This document shows positions 27,131 through 35,744 of a stretch of 64,000 nt of DNA, piece by piece. The position numbers and the translations under genes were made by a program. Under the pieces are notes generated by a model, which was not told where the DNA came from, did no database searches, and saw nothing but the letters and a program-made list of their open reading frames with translations. The stretch is taken from NCBI RefSeq assembly GCF_900100625.1, contig NZ_FMTY01000001.1:558001-622000 (forward strand), written 5' to 3'. Origin of the DNA: Flavobacterium saliperosum. GTDB taxonomy: Bacteria; Bacteroidota; Bacteroidia; Flavobacteriales; Flavobacteriaceae. Position 1 is the first letter of the stretch; every line of letters starts with the position of its first letter.

Positions 27131-27162
27131 CAAAGATAGAATTATAAATTCCAATAATCCAA
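27131..27162 (-). promoter_or_regulatory. Promoter of the thiamine receptor transcript
   Basis: TATCTTTG on the minus strand (27131-27138) matches TAnnTTTG; TTG at 27160-27162 stands 21 bases upstream. The start would be near 27124, just before the riboswitch. Confidence 0.6.
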
Positions 27163-27178
27163 GTGCGAATTCAATTAA

Positions 27179-27580
27179 TTAGAATTTAGGCTTTTGGCGG
27201 GACTGCTTAATATCCGACTGGCTGCGTTTCTCCTTGAGTCGCTTTTCAATTACAGAGCGTGGTATTTTGGTTGGTTTCCTTGACTTTGCTACTTTCAGTG
27301 CGCCTTCTATTATGAGCAAAAACCGTTTGATTACAATTTCTTTATTGCGAAGCTGACTTCGGCCTTCGTCGCAATTCAACAGTAACACCTGTTCTTTGGT
27401 AAGTTTGTTATCGAGTTTGGACAAAAGCAATTCCTTTTCCTCTTCAGAAAACGCGGATGACGTTTTCAAATCGAACTGTAGCACCACTTTCGAAGACACT
27501 TTATTCACGTTTTGACCTCCGGCACCACTGCTGCGCACCGCCTTAAACTGCAATTCCGACAGAAGTTTCTCTTTGTCCAT
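27179..27580 (-). CDS. arfB: Ribosome rescue peptidyl-tRNA hydrolase ArfB
   Basis: A 133-aa protein with the catalytic GGQ loop in SSGAGGQNVNKVSSKV (residues about 17-32) and a basic C-terminal tail (RLKEKRSQSDIKQSRQKPKF) that fits the empty mRNA channel of stalled ribosomes. Length and layout match ArfB/YaeJ rather than release factors. It lies 2 bases after DUF4301 and ends the pcrB operon. Confidence 0.93.
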   Translation of the reverse strand: MDKEKLLSELQFKAVRSSGAGGQNVNKVSSKVVLQFDLKTSSAFSEEEKELLLSKLDNKLTKEQVLLLNCDEGRSQLRNKEIVIKRFLLIIEGALKVAKSRKPTKIPRSVIEKRLKEKRSQSDIKQSRQKPKF

Positions 27581-27582
27581 AA

Positions 27583-29145
27583 TTATTCGTGCTGGTGGGC
27601 CGGTTTGAGTAAATCATTTACGGTTTTCACCGGATTGAAGGTCACCAAAGGCACTTCGGCAAAAATGGCAATCCAGTTGGCCATGGCGCCGTTCCAGAGT
27701 CCCGGCAATTCATAGGCGCTGATGTCTTTTCCGTTTTTGGTCTTCTGAACGATAAAGCCCGCATTATGATTGACAAAATCGGGTAAATTGAACTTTTCTC
27801 CTTTAAAATTCTTCAATCCGCACACCAAATCCACCGGGTTAAAATGGGTGGATTCTGAAAATATTTTTTTCTGATGGTCGCTTTGCAAATCAATCTGCGA
27901 TGATTCCACTATTTGAAGTGAAACCGCTCCGTTGTCTTCATGCACCCAAAACGGTCCGCCGCCGGGTTCGCCTTCATTCTTTACCATACCACAAACACGG
28001 ATGGGGCGATTTAACAACTGGAACAATTCGGCTTTCTGATTGTCCAGCGAATATTTTGAAAAATCTTTGGGAAGTACGATATTCAGTTTGTGCCTCACGA
28101 AAGAGATTAGCGCTTCCAAATTAACGTCAGATGCGTTTTCCAGCATTTCGAGATGGGCAAAAATTTCGCTTTGCAGTTGCAGCAACAGCCCACCCAACAC
28201 TTTTTTATAGAATACGATTTCTTCAAAATGATTAAAGGCTACATTATCGATGTTTTTAATGAAAACAATATCCGTTTCGAGCTGGTTTAAATTTTCAATC
28301 AAAGCGCCATGTCCGCCGGGACGGAAAAACAAAGATCCGTCATCCAGACGAAAAGGATTATTATCCATGTCCACCGCTAAAGTATCGGTAGAAGCCTGCT
28401 GGAAGGAATAGTTCACCTGAACATCCGAACCGATGGCACTGATAATTTGCTCAAAGTCATCAAGATGCTCTTCCGAAACGGTAAAATGAATTTGTGGTTT
28501 TCCGGCTACTTCCGAATAGACCTGTGCTTCTCGAAGATGTTTGTCTATAGGTGTGGTAATTTCCTTGTCTTTTTTATGAAAAGGCAGTACGCCTTTGGGT
28601 TTATTAGCAAAATCAAACCCTTCAAGGGAAAGCAGGGTATTGATGAAATAATAGTACTTTTCATCCTGATTGAAATCCTCATAGTTGGCGTACTGCAACC
28701 TGACTTCTTCCAACACCATGTCATAAAACGGGAACTTTTCGATTCCCACCAGAAAAACCGATAACTTATTCGCTTTCTGACGGTTGATGTAGGCATTAAT
28801 GGTTTCCTCTCCCAATTGAAAATCGTTGATAAACTCAATCAGGAACTTAAACATTCTGCTGGCTGCTCCCGAGGCGGGAACAAACTTTTCTATCGAATAC
28901 TTTTTTCTTTCGGCTTCAAAATAAGCCACGAAATGCCGCACTTCTTCCTCTGAAAAAGTAAGAATCCCATCGCCTACCGTTGCAGTCTTTTCCAAAGAAA
29001 TTTTAGCAATCCCCTTTTCAAACATCTCGAGTTCACGGCTGATTTTCTCAACAGTGATTCCGTAATTCCGTATGTATTCAAAATCAGCCTCGGTAAAACT
29101 GTATTTCTTTTTCAAACTATCTTTTGCTGTAATATCCTTCTCCAT
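27583..29145 (-). CDS. DUF4301 family protein
   Basis: A 520-aa cytoplasmic protein of unknown function. Stretches such as KFVPASGAASRMFKFLIEF, LPFHKKDKE, DGSLFFRPGGHGALIENLN and GMVKNEGEPGGGPFWV look like a nucleotidyltransferase-type fold and match DUF4301, common in Bacteroidetes. It overlaps the end of pnuC by 34 bases, so co-translation is likely. A sugar- or nucleotide-phosphate role is only a guess. Confidence 0.82.
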   Translation of the reverse strand: MEKDITAKDSLKKKYSFTEADFEYIRNYGITVEKISRELEMFEKGIAKISLEKTATVGDGILTFSEEEVRHFVAYFEAERKKYSIEKFVPASGAASRMFKFLIEFINDFQLGEETINAYINRQKANKLSVFLVGIEKFPFYDMVLEEVRLQYANYEDFNQDEKYYYFINTLLSLEGFDFANKPKGVLPFHKKDKEITTPIDKHLREAQVYSEVAGKPQIHFTVSEEHLDDFEQIISAIGSDVQVNYSFQQASTDTLAVDMDNNPFRLDDGSLFFRPGGHGALIENLNQLETDIVFIKNIDNVAFNHFEEIVFYKKVLGGLLLQLQSEIFAHLEMLENASDVNLEALISFVRHKLNIVLPKDFSKYSLDNQKAELFQLLNRPIRVCGMVKNEGEPGGGPFWVHEDNGAVSLQIVESSQIDLQSDHQKKIFSESTHFNPVDLVCGLKNFKGEKFNLPDFVNHNAGFIVQKTKNGKDISAYELPGLWNGAMANWIAIFAEVPLVTFNPVKTVNDLLKPAHQHE

Positions 29146-29729
29146 TCCAAATATGCCAAAATGGCTAAAACTGTAAAAATTAAATACTGTAACGACAACA
29201 TTCCCAATCCCCTGTAGGCATAAATTGGTGTTACAATAATATCACCAATAATCCAAAGCGTCCAGTTCTCTATCTTTTTATGGGCCATATACCACATTCC
29301 TGTAAAGAAAATTCCGGAAGCCACAATATCCACATAATTTTCCTTTTTGATTTCGTAATCAAAGACCCTATAGATAGCGAAAACTACAATAATTGTGGTA
29401 AAAAACAATGCAATCCCTATTATTTTTTCCTTAAAATTGGTTCTGCTTATGGATAGGTTTTTCTGATTCTCTCTTTTTCTGGACCAGTTCCACCAGCCGT
29501 AAATACTCATGACGGAAAAATACAGATTAATCATCATATCACCAAGATACCCTGCTATGCAAAGCAAATACGTCGAAATAACCGTAGCTACAAGCCCTGT
29601 AGGATAGACCAGAATATTTTCTTTCCGTGCATAAATCACACTGGCGATTCCGCAGACAAAAACAAGGAATTCCAAAACAATCCGGGCAACCGAAGCGTCT
29701 TTATAGGCATCGATGAAAAACTCTACCAT
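29112..29729 (-). CDS. PnuC-family vitamin/nucleoside transporter
   Basis: A 205-aa inner-membrane protein with about seven segments. The PnuC signature SIYGWWNWSRKR is at residues about 75-86, and NWTLWIIGDIIVTPIYAYRGL near the end. PnuC proteins import nicotinamide riboside, riboflavin or thiamine by facilitated diffusion. No TPP riboswitch precedes this operon and no kinase partner (NadR, ThiN) is present, so the substrate is open; nicotinamide riboside is the default. Confidence 0.88.
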   Translation of the reverse strand: MVEFFIDAYKDASVARIVLEFLVFVCGIASVIYARKENILVYPTGLVATVISTYLLCIAGYLGDMMINLYFSVMSIYGWWNWSRKRENQKNLSISRTNFKEKIIGIALFFTTIIVVFAIYRVFDYEIKKENYVDIVASGIFFTGMWYMAHKKIENWTLWIIGDIIVTPIYAYRGLGMLSLQYLIFTVLAILAYLEWRRILQQKIV

Positions 29730-29734
29730 AGCAA

Positions 29735-30445
29735 TTACAGGTTAAAAAAATCAGGATTGTTTTCAAAAGCCGTTCCGATAACCACCAAATCCGCACCGAA
29801 ATCATAAGCCGCATCAATTGCCTTTTTTGAACGGATGCCGCCCCCGACAATTAACGGAATTTCAATATTTTGCGATACTTTTCGGATCATCTCCAAAGGA
29901 ACCGCGTTTTTTGCCCCGCTTCCGGCTTCGAGATACATCAATTTATTTCCGATGAATTCCCCGGCTTGAGCTGTCTGTACCACGTAATCGGAATTCTCCC
30001 TATCCAAAGGATCGGTTTTACTCACCCGCTCCACTGCGGTTTGCGTGCCACTTTCAATCAGAATATAGCCCGTAGAAATGACTTCCAGCTTGGTTTTCTT
30101 TAAAATTGGTACCGCATTGACCTGGTGTTCGATAAGATAATCCGGATTTCTTCCCGAGAGTAACGTCAGGAATAATATCGCATCCGCTTCGTTGGAAATC
30201 TGCGAGGGATTTCCGGGAAACAAAACAACCGGCAAAACTGTTTTTTGTTTTAAACGAACGATCAGTTCATCGATAATCGTAGCCTCTACAATGCTTCCGC
30301 CCACAAAAATATGTGTAGCCGGAGAGCGATTGATTTTATCCGTCAAAACCGCAACTTCATCCAACGCGATCTTATCGGGATCGAGCAGAATGGCCAGTAA
30401 TTTTTGGCCTTTTCGTTTGGCCGATAAAATCTCGTTGTATAGCAT
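29735..30445 (-). CDS. pcrB: Geranylgeranylglyceryl phosphate synthase family (PcrB)
   Basis: A 236-aa TIM-barrel prenyltransferase that joins glycerol-1-phosphate and a long isoprenoid diphosphate, the ether-lipid step of archaea. Motifs: LLDPDKI near residue 20, FVGGSI, FPGNPSQIS, YLEAGSGA (residues about 170-177), VGGGIRS and VIGTAFE. Bacteroidetes commonly carry this archaeal-like enzyme. It leads an operon with pnuC (5-base gap), DUF4301 and arfB. Product in this organism not determined. Confidence 0.93.
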   Translation of the reverse strand: MLYNEILSAKRKGQKLLAILLDPDKIALDEVAVLTDKINRSPATHIFVGGSIVEATIIDELIVRLKQKTVLPVVLFPGNPSQISNEADAILFLTLLSGRNPDYLIEHQVNAVPILKKTKLEVISTGYILIESGTQTAVERVSKTDPLDRENSDYVVQTAQAGEFIGNKLMYLEAGSGAKNAVPLEMIRKVSQNIEIPLIVGGGIRSKKAIDAAYDFGADLVVIGTAFENNPDFFNL

Positions 30446-30512
30446 TGGTCCTGTTCTTGATTAATGAATTGGTAAATGTAGCTTATTTTTAAAATCCGTA
30501 AAATTATAATGC

Positions 30513-30520
30513 TATTTTTG
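30513..30520 (+). promoter_or_regulatory. -7 promoter box of the Crp/Fnr gene
   Basis: TATTTTTG matches TAnnTTTG, 24 bases before the start codon. Confidence 0.45.
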
Positions 30521-30544
30521 TAAGGAATCTTTAGCATATCCTTC

Positions 30545-31141
30545 ATGATACCCGAAGAATTATTAGAATCCCATCAGGCATTCCGGAAAAAATATGCGAA
30601 AGGCGCTATTATTTTCCGCGAAGGCGAATTGCCCAACCATTACTTTCAGATTATTCACGGAGAAGTGAAAATGTGCAATTTTAATGATGATGGCAGGGAA
30701 TTCATTCAGGGGATTTTCAGCACCAAACAAAGTTTCGGAGAACCGCCGCTATTTTTGAACCGATTGTATCCGGCCAATGCGATTGCCGTTTCGGATTGTG
30801 AACTGTTCATCCTGTCGAAACCCTTATTCCTGAATCTGATAAACGAAAACGCCTCGGTTTCCATGGCCATTATTGAAAATCTGGCACAACGGCTTCATTA
30901 CAAATCGGTCATGGCTGCCGAAATCTCCTCTCAGGAACCCGAACACCGGTTACTGAAACTGATTGATTATTCCATCCGATTCTTCAAAACCGAAAAAGAA
31001 AAAGAAGGCTACCGCATCGATTTAACCCGGCAACAGATGGCGGATTTGACCGGACTTCGTGTTGAAACCGTCATCCGTTCCATCAAAGCACTGGAAAAGA
31101 AAAACGAGATTAAAATCATAAACCGGAAAGTGTACCGCTAA
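30545..31141 (+). CDS. Crp/Fnr family transcription regulator
   Basis: A 198-aa regulator: an N-terminal cyclic-nucleotide-binding-like barrel (AIIFREGELPNHYFQIIHGEVKM), a dimer helix, and a C-terminal winged helix with DLTRQQMADLTGLRVETVIRSIKALEKK. There is no N-terminal cysteine set, so it does not bind an Fnr-type cluster. It precedes a small membrane protein and a truncated haemoglobin; a CRP-type dyad lies between. A response to nitric oxide or low oxygen is suggested by these neighbours. Confidence 0.92.
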   Translation: MIPEELLESHQAFRKKYAKGAIIFREGELPNHYFQIIHGEVKMCNFNDDGREFIQGIFSTKQSFGEPPLFLNRLYPANAIAVSDCELFILSKPLFLNLINENASVSMAIIENLAQRLHYKSVMAAEISSQEPEHRLLKLIDYSIRFFKTEKEKEGYRIDLTRQQMADLTGLRVETVIRSIKALEKKNEIKIINRKVYR

Positions 31142-31149
31142 TTTTTACT

Positions 31150-31167
31150 TTATGATTTGAGTCATAA
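31150..31167. promoter_or_regulatory. CRP-type operator TTATGA-N6-TCATAA
   Basis: A perfect 18-base dyad with the half-site geometry of Crp/Fnr proteins (TGA-N6-TCA). Its centre lies about 44 bases before the transcript start predicted from the TAATTTTG box (31189-31196), an activator (class II-like) position. It begins 8 bases after the regulator gene. Confidence 0.7.
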
Positions 31168-31188
31168 ACCGATACCCGATGTAGCGCA

Positions 31189-31196
31189 TAATTTTG
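31189..31196 (+). promoter_or_regulatory. -7 promoter box of the haemoglobin unit
   Basis: TAATTTTG matches TAnnTTTG, 19 bases before the start at 31216. No good -33 TTG is at the proper distance, as expected for an activator-dependent promoter. Confidence 0.55.
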
Positions 31197-31215
31197 TGTA
31201 ATAAAATCACACATT

Positions 31216-31503
31216 ATGTCACTATATCAAAAAACACTTGAGGATTTTCAAAGAGGGTATTTAGGATTTGCCACACTGTCTATTATCGGACAAAGCTGTT
31301 TGGGTGGCGCTGCTGCTATGTACATTTTACAAAACGGGACTTCTTTTTTCCAAATGACGCAACTCGCAATCGTGGTATTGGCCAGCAGCATCGTAAACGG
31401 TGCCATTTTAGCGCAACAAAAACCTAAATTGGTTTTCAATCTGATTATTGCCAGTGTAGCCTTGAGCGCCCTGATGATTATTTTGAACACGCTGATTCTT
31501 TAA
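31216..31503 (+). CDS. Small membrane protein next to truncated haemoglobin
   Basis: A 95-aa inner-membrane protein with three hydrophobic segments (about 16-36, 42-62, 70-94). I do not recognise the family. It is located 1 base before the haemoglobin gene and behind the CRP-type operator, so it probably shares their regulation. Confidence 0.75.
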   Translation: MSLYQKTLEDFQRGYLGFATLSIIGQSCLGGAAAMYILQNGTSFFQMTQLAIVVLASSIVNGAILAQQKPKLVFNLIIASVALSALMIILNTLIL

Positions 31504-31504
31504 T

Positions 31505-31924
31505 ATGAAAACCGATATTAAAAACAGGAACGACCTCTCGAAACTGGTGCACTCGTTTTATGATAAAATCAGAGTCAACGATGAAATCGGTCCTTTTTTT
31601 AACGAAACGATTCGCGATTGGGACGAACATTTGGAAAAACTGACGGATTTCTGGGAAAGCAATTTGTTCGCCGTTCGGAAATATTATGGCAATCCACCTC
31701 AGGCACATGTGGAAGTCGATCAGAAATTTCACCATACTGTAAATCCAGATATTTTTGGCTTGTGGCTGAACTTATGGTTTGAAACACTCGAGGAATTGTT
31801 TGAAGGCGAACATGTGGAAACCTTAAAATTTCGTGCCCGAAAAATGGGAACGGTATTTATGATGGCCATTTACGAAAACCGAAAACAAAACCCTTACGAT
31901 TCTACGGCGCAAACCAACGTGTAA
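31505..31924 (+). CDS. Group III truncated haemoglobin
   Basis: A 139-aa haem protein. KLVHSFYDKIRVNDEIGPFFNE, FWESNLF, and the haem-pocket segment PPQAHVEVDQKFHHTVNPDIFGLWLNLWFETL fit group III truncated globins. These bind oxygen or nitric oxide. Its 3' end overlaps the convergent phosphopantetheinyl transferase gene by 31 bases. Confidence 0.93.
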   Translation: MKTDIKNRNDLSKLVHSFYDKIRVNDEIGPFFNETIRDWDEHLEKLTDFWESNLFAVRKYYGNPPQAHVEVDQKFHHTVNPDIFGLWLNLWFETLEELFEGEHVETLKFRARKMGTVFMMAIYENRKQNPYDSTAQTNV

Positions 31925-32547
31925 ATTTGCTTCGGATTTTCGCTGTCGTCGGACTCAATTTCTTCAAAAAGAATATCATAGTGCTGAATCACATCCTTAA
32001 AATGTAGTTCGGCACTGCATTTTTTATCGGACAGCTGAAACGGACTTTCGAAGATATGATCCGGAAAACTGATGCCCACTTCGTTTTTCAGTTTAAAAAC
32101 CGCTTCTTTGATTCCCCAGACCACGGTTGCTTTTCGCATTTGTTCTGCCTCCGTTAAATTTTCCAGATGCGAAACATCCATAAAACGGGGTGCAATTCGC
32201 AGCACTTTGTCTTTCACCATTTCCAGATCGATTCCGATATTGCAATTACTCAAAACAATAGCGGAAAAATCAAACGAATGGGAAATGGAAATATGCGTTC
32301 CGTCCTTCAAATGGGGTTTCCCAAATTCATCATAATACAAATCAAAATCGGTATAACCCGCCACCTGAAACAGCATCCGTACCGCCAGAAACCCTTTTTG
32401 ATGGCTTTCCGATTTCATACCTTCCAATCGCGCTAACGAGGTGTCTTTCAGCGAAACATTTCGAAAAAGTTCGTTGAAATCTTCGGTTATTTTCCAGAGA
32501 AAAACCTTCGCAGTCGGACTGATATCGATGATTTTAAAAAGTGGCAT
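31894..32547 (-). CDS. 4'-phosphopantetheinyl transferase (Sfp type)
   Basis: A 217-aa enzyme that attaches the phosphopantetheine arm to carrier proteins. Core motifs: HISISHSFDFSAIVLS, IGIDLEMV (Mg-binding) and WGIKEAVFK. Length and layout fit the Sfp superfamily. It is alone and convergent with the haemoglobin unit. Whether it serves fatty acid synthesis or a secondary pathway cannot be told; no carrier protein is nearby. Confidence 0.92.
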   Translation of the reverse strand: MPLFKIIDISPTAKVFLWKITEDFNELFRNVSLKDTSLARLEGMKSESHQKGFLAVRMLFQVAGYTDFDLYYDEFGKPHLKDGTHISISHSFDFSAIVLSNCNIGIDLEMVKDKVLRIAPRFMDVSHLENLTEAEQMRKATVVWGIKEAVFKLKNEVGISFPDHIFESPFQLSDKKCSAELHFKDVIQHYDILFEEIESDDSENPKQIYTLVCAVES

Positions 32548-32634
32548 AGAGTATTTTACTGTTTTTCAAAAGATTAGAAGTTTAAACAAATCACAAAATA
32601 AGTCAAATGCTTTAGGAAATAAAAAGGAAATGCT

Positions 32635-32642
32635 TAAATTTG
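32635..32642 (+). promoter_or_regulatory. -7 promoter box of ahcY
   Basis: TAAATTTG matches TAnnTTTG, 42 bases before the start codon. No -33 TTG was seen. Confidence 0.45.
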
Positions 32643-32684
32643 CAGTCCGTTTTAGTAAAAAATAAAAACAAATATACAGAATAG

Positions 32685-34001
32685 ATGAGTACAACGACAA
32701 TCCCATTTGTTGCCTACAAAGTAAAAGACATCAATCTTGCCGCTTGGGGAAGAAAAGAAATTGAATTGGCGGAAGCTGAAATGCCGGGATTAATGGCGCT
32801 TCGTGCTGAATATGGCGCAAGTCAGCCTCTAAAAGGCGCGCGCATTGCAGGATGTTTACACATGACCATCCAAACTGCGGTTTTAATTGAAACATTAATT
32901 GCATTAGGAGCTGAAGTTACCTGGTCATCTTGTAACATTTTCTCTACTCAGGATCAGGCTGCTGCTGCGATTGCTGCTGCGGGAATTCAGGTGTATGCCT
33001 GGAAAGGTCTTGATGAAGAGTCTTTTGACTGGTGTATCGAACAAACCTTATTCTTTGGCGAAGACAGAAAACCATTGAACATGATTTTGGATGATGGTGG
33101 GGATTTAACGAACATGGTATTTGACCGTTACCCGGAATTGATCCCAGGTATCAAAGGTTTATCAGAAGAAACTACAACCGGAGTGCACCGTTTGTACGAA
33201 AGAATGAAAAACGGAACGTTGTTTATGCCGGCTATCAATGTTAACGATTCGGTTACCAAATCGAAATTCGACAACAAATACGGTTGTAAAGAATCGGCTG
33301 TGGATGCTATCCGTCGTGCTACTGACGTGATGTTAGCTGGTAAGAGAGTGGTGGTTTGCGGATACGGTGACGTTGGAAAAGGAACTGCGGCTTCTTTCCG
33401 TGGTGCCGGTTCTATCGTAACGGTTACTGAAATCGATCCGATCTGTGCTTTACAGGCAGCCATGGACGGTTTTGAAGTTAAAAAATTAGACACCGTTGTT
33501 GGTAATGCGGATATCGTTATCACCACTACCGGAAATAAAGATATCGTTGTGGGAAGACATTTCGAAGCGATGAAAGACAAAACCATCGTTTGTAACATCG
33601 GACACTTCGATAACGAGATTGACATGGCTTGGTTGAACAAAAACCACGGTGCTTCAAAAATCGAAATCAAACCTCAGGTGGACAAATATACTATCGCAGG
33701 AAAAGACATTCTTATCTTAGCGGAAGGCCGTTTGGTTAACTTAGGTTGTGCTACGGGTCACCCATCATTCGTAATGAGTAACTCATTCACGAACCAGACT
33801 TTGGCTCAAATCGAGTTATGGACAAACAGCACTGCTTACAAAAACGAAGTGTACATGTTACCGAAACATTTGGATGAAAAAGTAGCTGCTTTACACTTGG
33901 CTAAATTGGGTGTGGAATTGGAAACCTTAAATGCTGAGCAAGCTGCTTACATTGGTGTGGAAGTTCAAGGACCATTCAAACCGGAATATTACAGATATTA
34001 A
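32685..34001 (+). CDS. ahcY: Adenosylhomocysteinase
   Basis: A 438-aa NAD-dependent enzyme that splits S-adenosylhomocysteine into adenosine and homocysteine, clearing the product of methyl transfer. Signatures: [16 protein letters not shown], the NAD-binding [18 protein letters not shown], and the C-terminal PEYYRY. Length is typical. A terminator follows at 34039. Confidence 0.99.
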   Translation: MSTTTIPFVAYKVKDINLAAWGRKEIELAEAEMPGLMALRAEYGASQPLKGARIAGCLHMTIQTAVLIETLIALGAEVTWSSCNIFSTQDQAAAAIAAAGIQVYAWKGLDEESFDWCIEQTLFFGEDRKPLNMILDDGGDLTNMVFDRYPELIPGIKGLSEETTTGVHRLYERMKNGTLFMPAINVNDSVTKSKFDNKYGCKESAVDAIRRATDVMLAGKRVVVCGYGDVGKGTAASFRGAGSIVTVTEIDPICALQAAMDGFEVKKLDTVVGNADIVITTTGNKDIVVGRHFEAMKDKTIVCNIGHFDNEIDMAWLNKNHGASKIEIKPQVDKYTIAGKDILILAEGRLVNLGCATGHPSFVMSNSFTNQTLAQIELWTNSTAYKNEVYMLPKHLDEKVAALHLAKLGVELETLNAEQAAYIGVEVQGPFKPEYYRY

Positions 34002-34038
34002 TTTGCTGACAGCCCACAGCTTTTAGCGAAGAGCTTAT

Positions 34039-34069
34039 AAAAACCCTTGCAGTGATGTGAGGGTTTTTT
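34039..34069 (+). terminator. Terminator of ahcY
   Basis: AAAAACCCT and AGGGTTTTT surround a 12-base loop, with a T-run, 38 bases after the stop codon. Confidence 0.85.
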
Positions 34070-34082
34070 GTTTTACTATAGC

Positions 34083-34199
34083 TGTGACAAAAAAAATATT
34101 TTATAAAAAAAGTCACAACTTCTGTTGCAAAATTATTTTTTTTGAAAAAACCGCAACAACAATTGTGACTAAATTTTTTTAAAAAAAATTTAGTCACAA
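34083..34199. repeat. A/T-rich cluster of four alternating GTCACAA words
   Basis: TGTGAC (34083), GTCACAA (34112), TTGTGAC (34163) and GTCACAA (34193) alternate in direction. They form a hairpin at 34083-34117, a larger one at 34112-34169, and a near-perfect 37-base palindrome at 34163-34199 (18-base arms, 1-base centre). The last sits 13 bases after the minus-strand gene that stops at 34212 and is probably its terminator. Confidence 0.8.
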
Positions 34200-34211
34200 A
34201 AAGCATCAGCA

Positions 34212-34748
34212 CTATTTACAAACCACAATCTTATCGTGAACAATTATGTCGTTAATTGAAATTTCAATGCGTGGATTGTCTATGCCAGCGTGCACCCAAC
34301 CACCTGAAGAAGATAAACATTCAGTATTTCCAACATCAAAAGAACTACAGGCTTTTGATAATAAATAATAAAAATCATATTTTTCCCCGCTTTTTACTCT
34401 TATAATTTTATAATTTTTTTCTCCAAGTGCGTCACGACTATCTTTTTGCGCAAGTTTCAGGTACTTGCTATTCAATTCAATAAATTTCTGAGACCTCGAT
34501 ATTTTTTCACTTCCCAAATATTTTTTTTGCCCATCAAATATTCGGATTACCACATTATCCGCTTCGTCTTCTTTAAATTTATCCTTATAAAATTTTGTTG
34601 TTAAACCACCTGTTTCTTTATTAAACTCAAAAACACCTTTATCATACTGATACAACACAACAATGTTATTTGAAGAGAAACTTACCACAACCAAATAAAA
34701 GAACCATAGACCAAGGAATGCTGTAACTTTTTTAAATATCTGTTTCAT
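34212..34748 (-). CDS. Secreted hypothetical protein of the A/T-rich islet
   Basis: A 178-aa protein with a signal peptide (KKVTAFLGLWFFYLVVVSFSS) and a mixed polar body with two cysteines in ACSSFDVGNTEC. I do not recognise it. The ATG at 34748 gives the signal peptide; the frame extends upstream but that stretch is basic and A/T-rich. Its base composition is poorer in G/C than the genes on both sides. Confidence 0.65.
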   Translation of the reverse strand: MKQIFKKVTAFLGLWFFYLVVVSFSSNNIVVLYQYDKGVFEFNKETGGLTTKFYKDKFKEDEADNVVIRIFDGQKKYLGSEKISRSQKFIELNSKYLKLAQKDSRDALGEKNYKIIRVKSGEKYDFYYLLSKACSSFDVGNTECLSSSGGWVHAGIDNPRIEISINDIIVHDKIVVCK

Positions 34749-34912
34749 ACCTATATAATTTTTAAATTTATTAAGTTTTAAAAACCGTTGATTTCCAAAA
34801 CTAATTATTCTTTTTTTAAATTTTCTACATTTATTTCTGATTTTCAACTTTTTAAAAACCAAATTTTATTTTAAAAAAATTTCTTATATATTTAAATTTT
34901 TAGCCACACTAT

Positions 34913-35734
34913 ATGAAAAGTCAAGATGTTTTTTCCAAAATAATATGTTTAGATTTTAAAGATGCTTCTCTTAAAGATTTTAATGATTTTTTAAAAGAGC
35001 ATACTGATTTTCAAAAAGTAACTATTGAATATCTTGAACAATTAATAGTAAAAAATTCCACATCAAATGATGTGCTTGAAAAGACAGCGCGAGTCTATCT
35101 TTATGGAAGCTTTATTTTAGCAACAACCAATCAGCACAATGACATTTTATTAAACCCCTCTTATACTTTATTGGATGAACTTGACAACATACCTGTTTTA
35201 AACGAAAACCATTGCAAAGAATTAATTGATAAAATAATGACACAAATCATTAGGCAGAGCAAAATTGATTTGACAGAAATAGACACTATTTCATTATATG
35301 GTTTTGCCAGAACCAATTTAAATTTCCCAACCTATAAGATTCCATGTGTTTTTGAAAATGTTGTGGGGTTTAATGTGGGCAATCATAATTTAAAACTTTT
35401 TGACATGTTGAGTGCAAGATTATACAAACCTTTACACAACTTAATTAGAAAAAAATACCAACAAAATAACATTATTAATGATTTAGTAGTTGAAAACCTG
35501 TATTATATCGGAGAAACATTATTTGCCATAAAAGCAACATACCTACATAGCAATGAGAGTTTTTACAGGTATTCGGATAATTATTTAAATCTTTTGCAAA
35601 CAATAAGCCCTATTTCGTTAGATGTATCAAACGAAAACTTAAATATGGATGAAATTTTGGATAAAATAAGTGTTTCAGGAATGGATAGCTTAACAGAAAC
35701 AGAATTGGATTTTTTGAATAACAACAACTTTTAA
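34913..35734 (+). CDS. Hypothetical protein, first gene of a three-gene A/T-rich unit
   Basis: A 273-aa predicted cytoplasmic, largely helical protein without a domain I can name. The last 25 residues (EILDKISVSGMDSLTETELDFLN) resemble the short helical motif at the C-terminus of Bacteroidetes rhomboids and some other proteins (DUF6576-like), perhaps a docking tail. It is 10 bases before the next gene. Confidence 0.65.
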   Translation: MKSQDVFSKIICLDFKDASLKDFNDFLKEHTDFQKVTIEYLEQLIVKNSTSNDVLEKTARVYLYGSFILATTNQHNDILLNPSYTLLDELDNIPVLNENHCKELIDKIMTQIIRQSKIDLTEIDTISLYGFARTNLNFPTYKIPCVFENVVGFNVGNHNLKLFDMLSARLYKPLHNLIRKKYQQNNIINDLVVENLYYIGETLFAIKATYLHSNESFYRYSDNYLNLLQTISPISLDVSNENLNMDEILDKISVSGMDSLTETELDFLNNNNF

Positions 35735-35744
35735 ATTATATATT

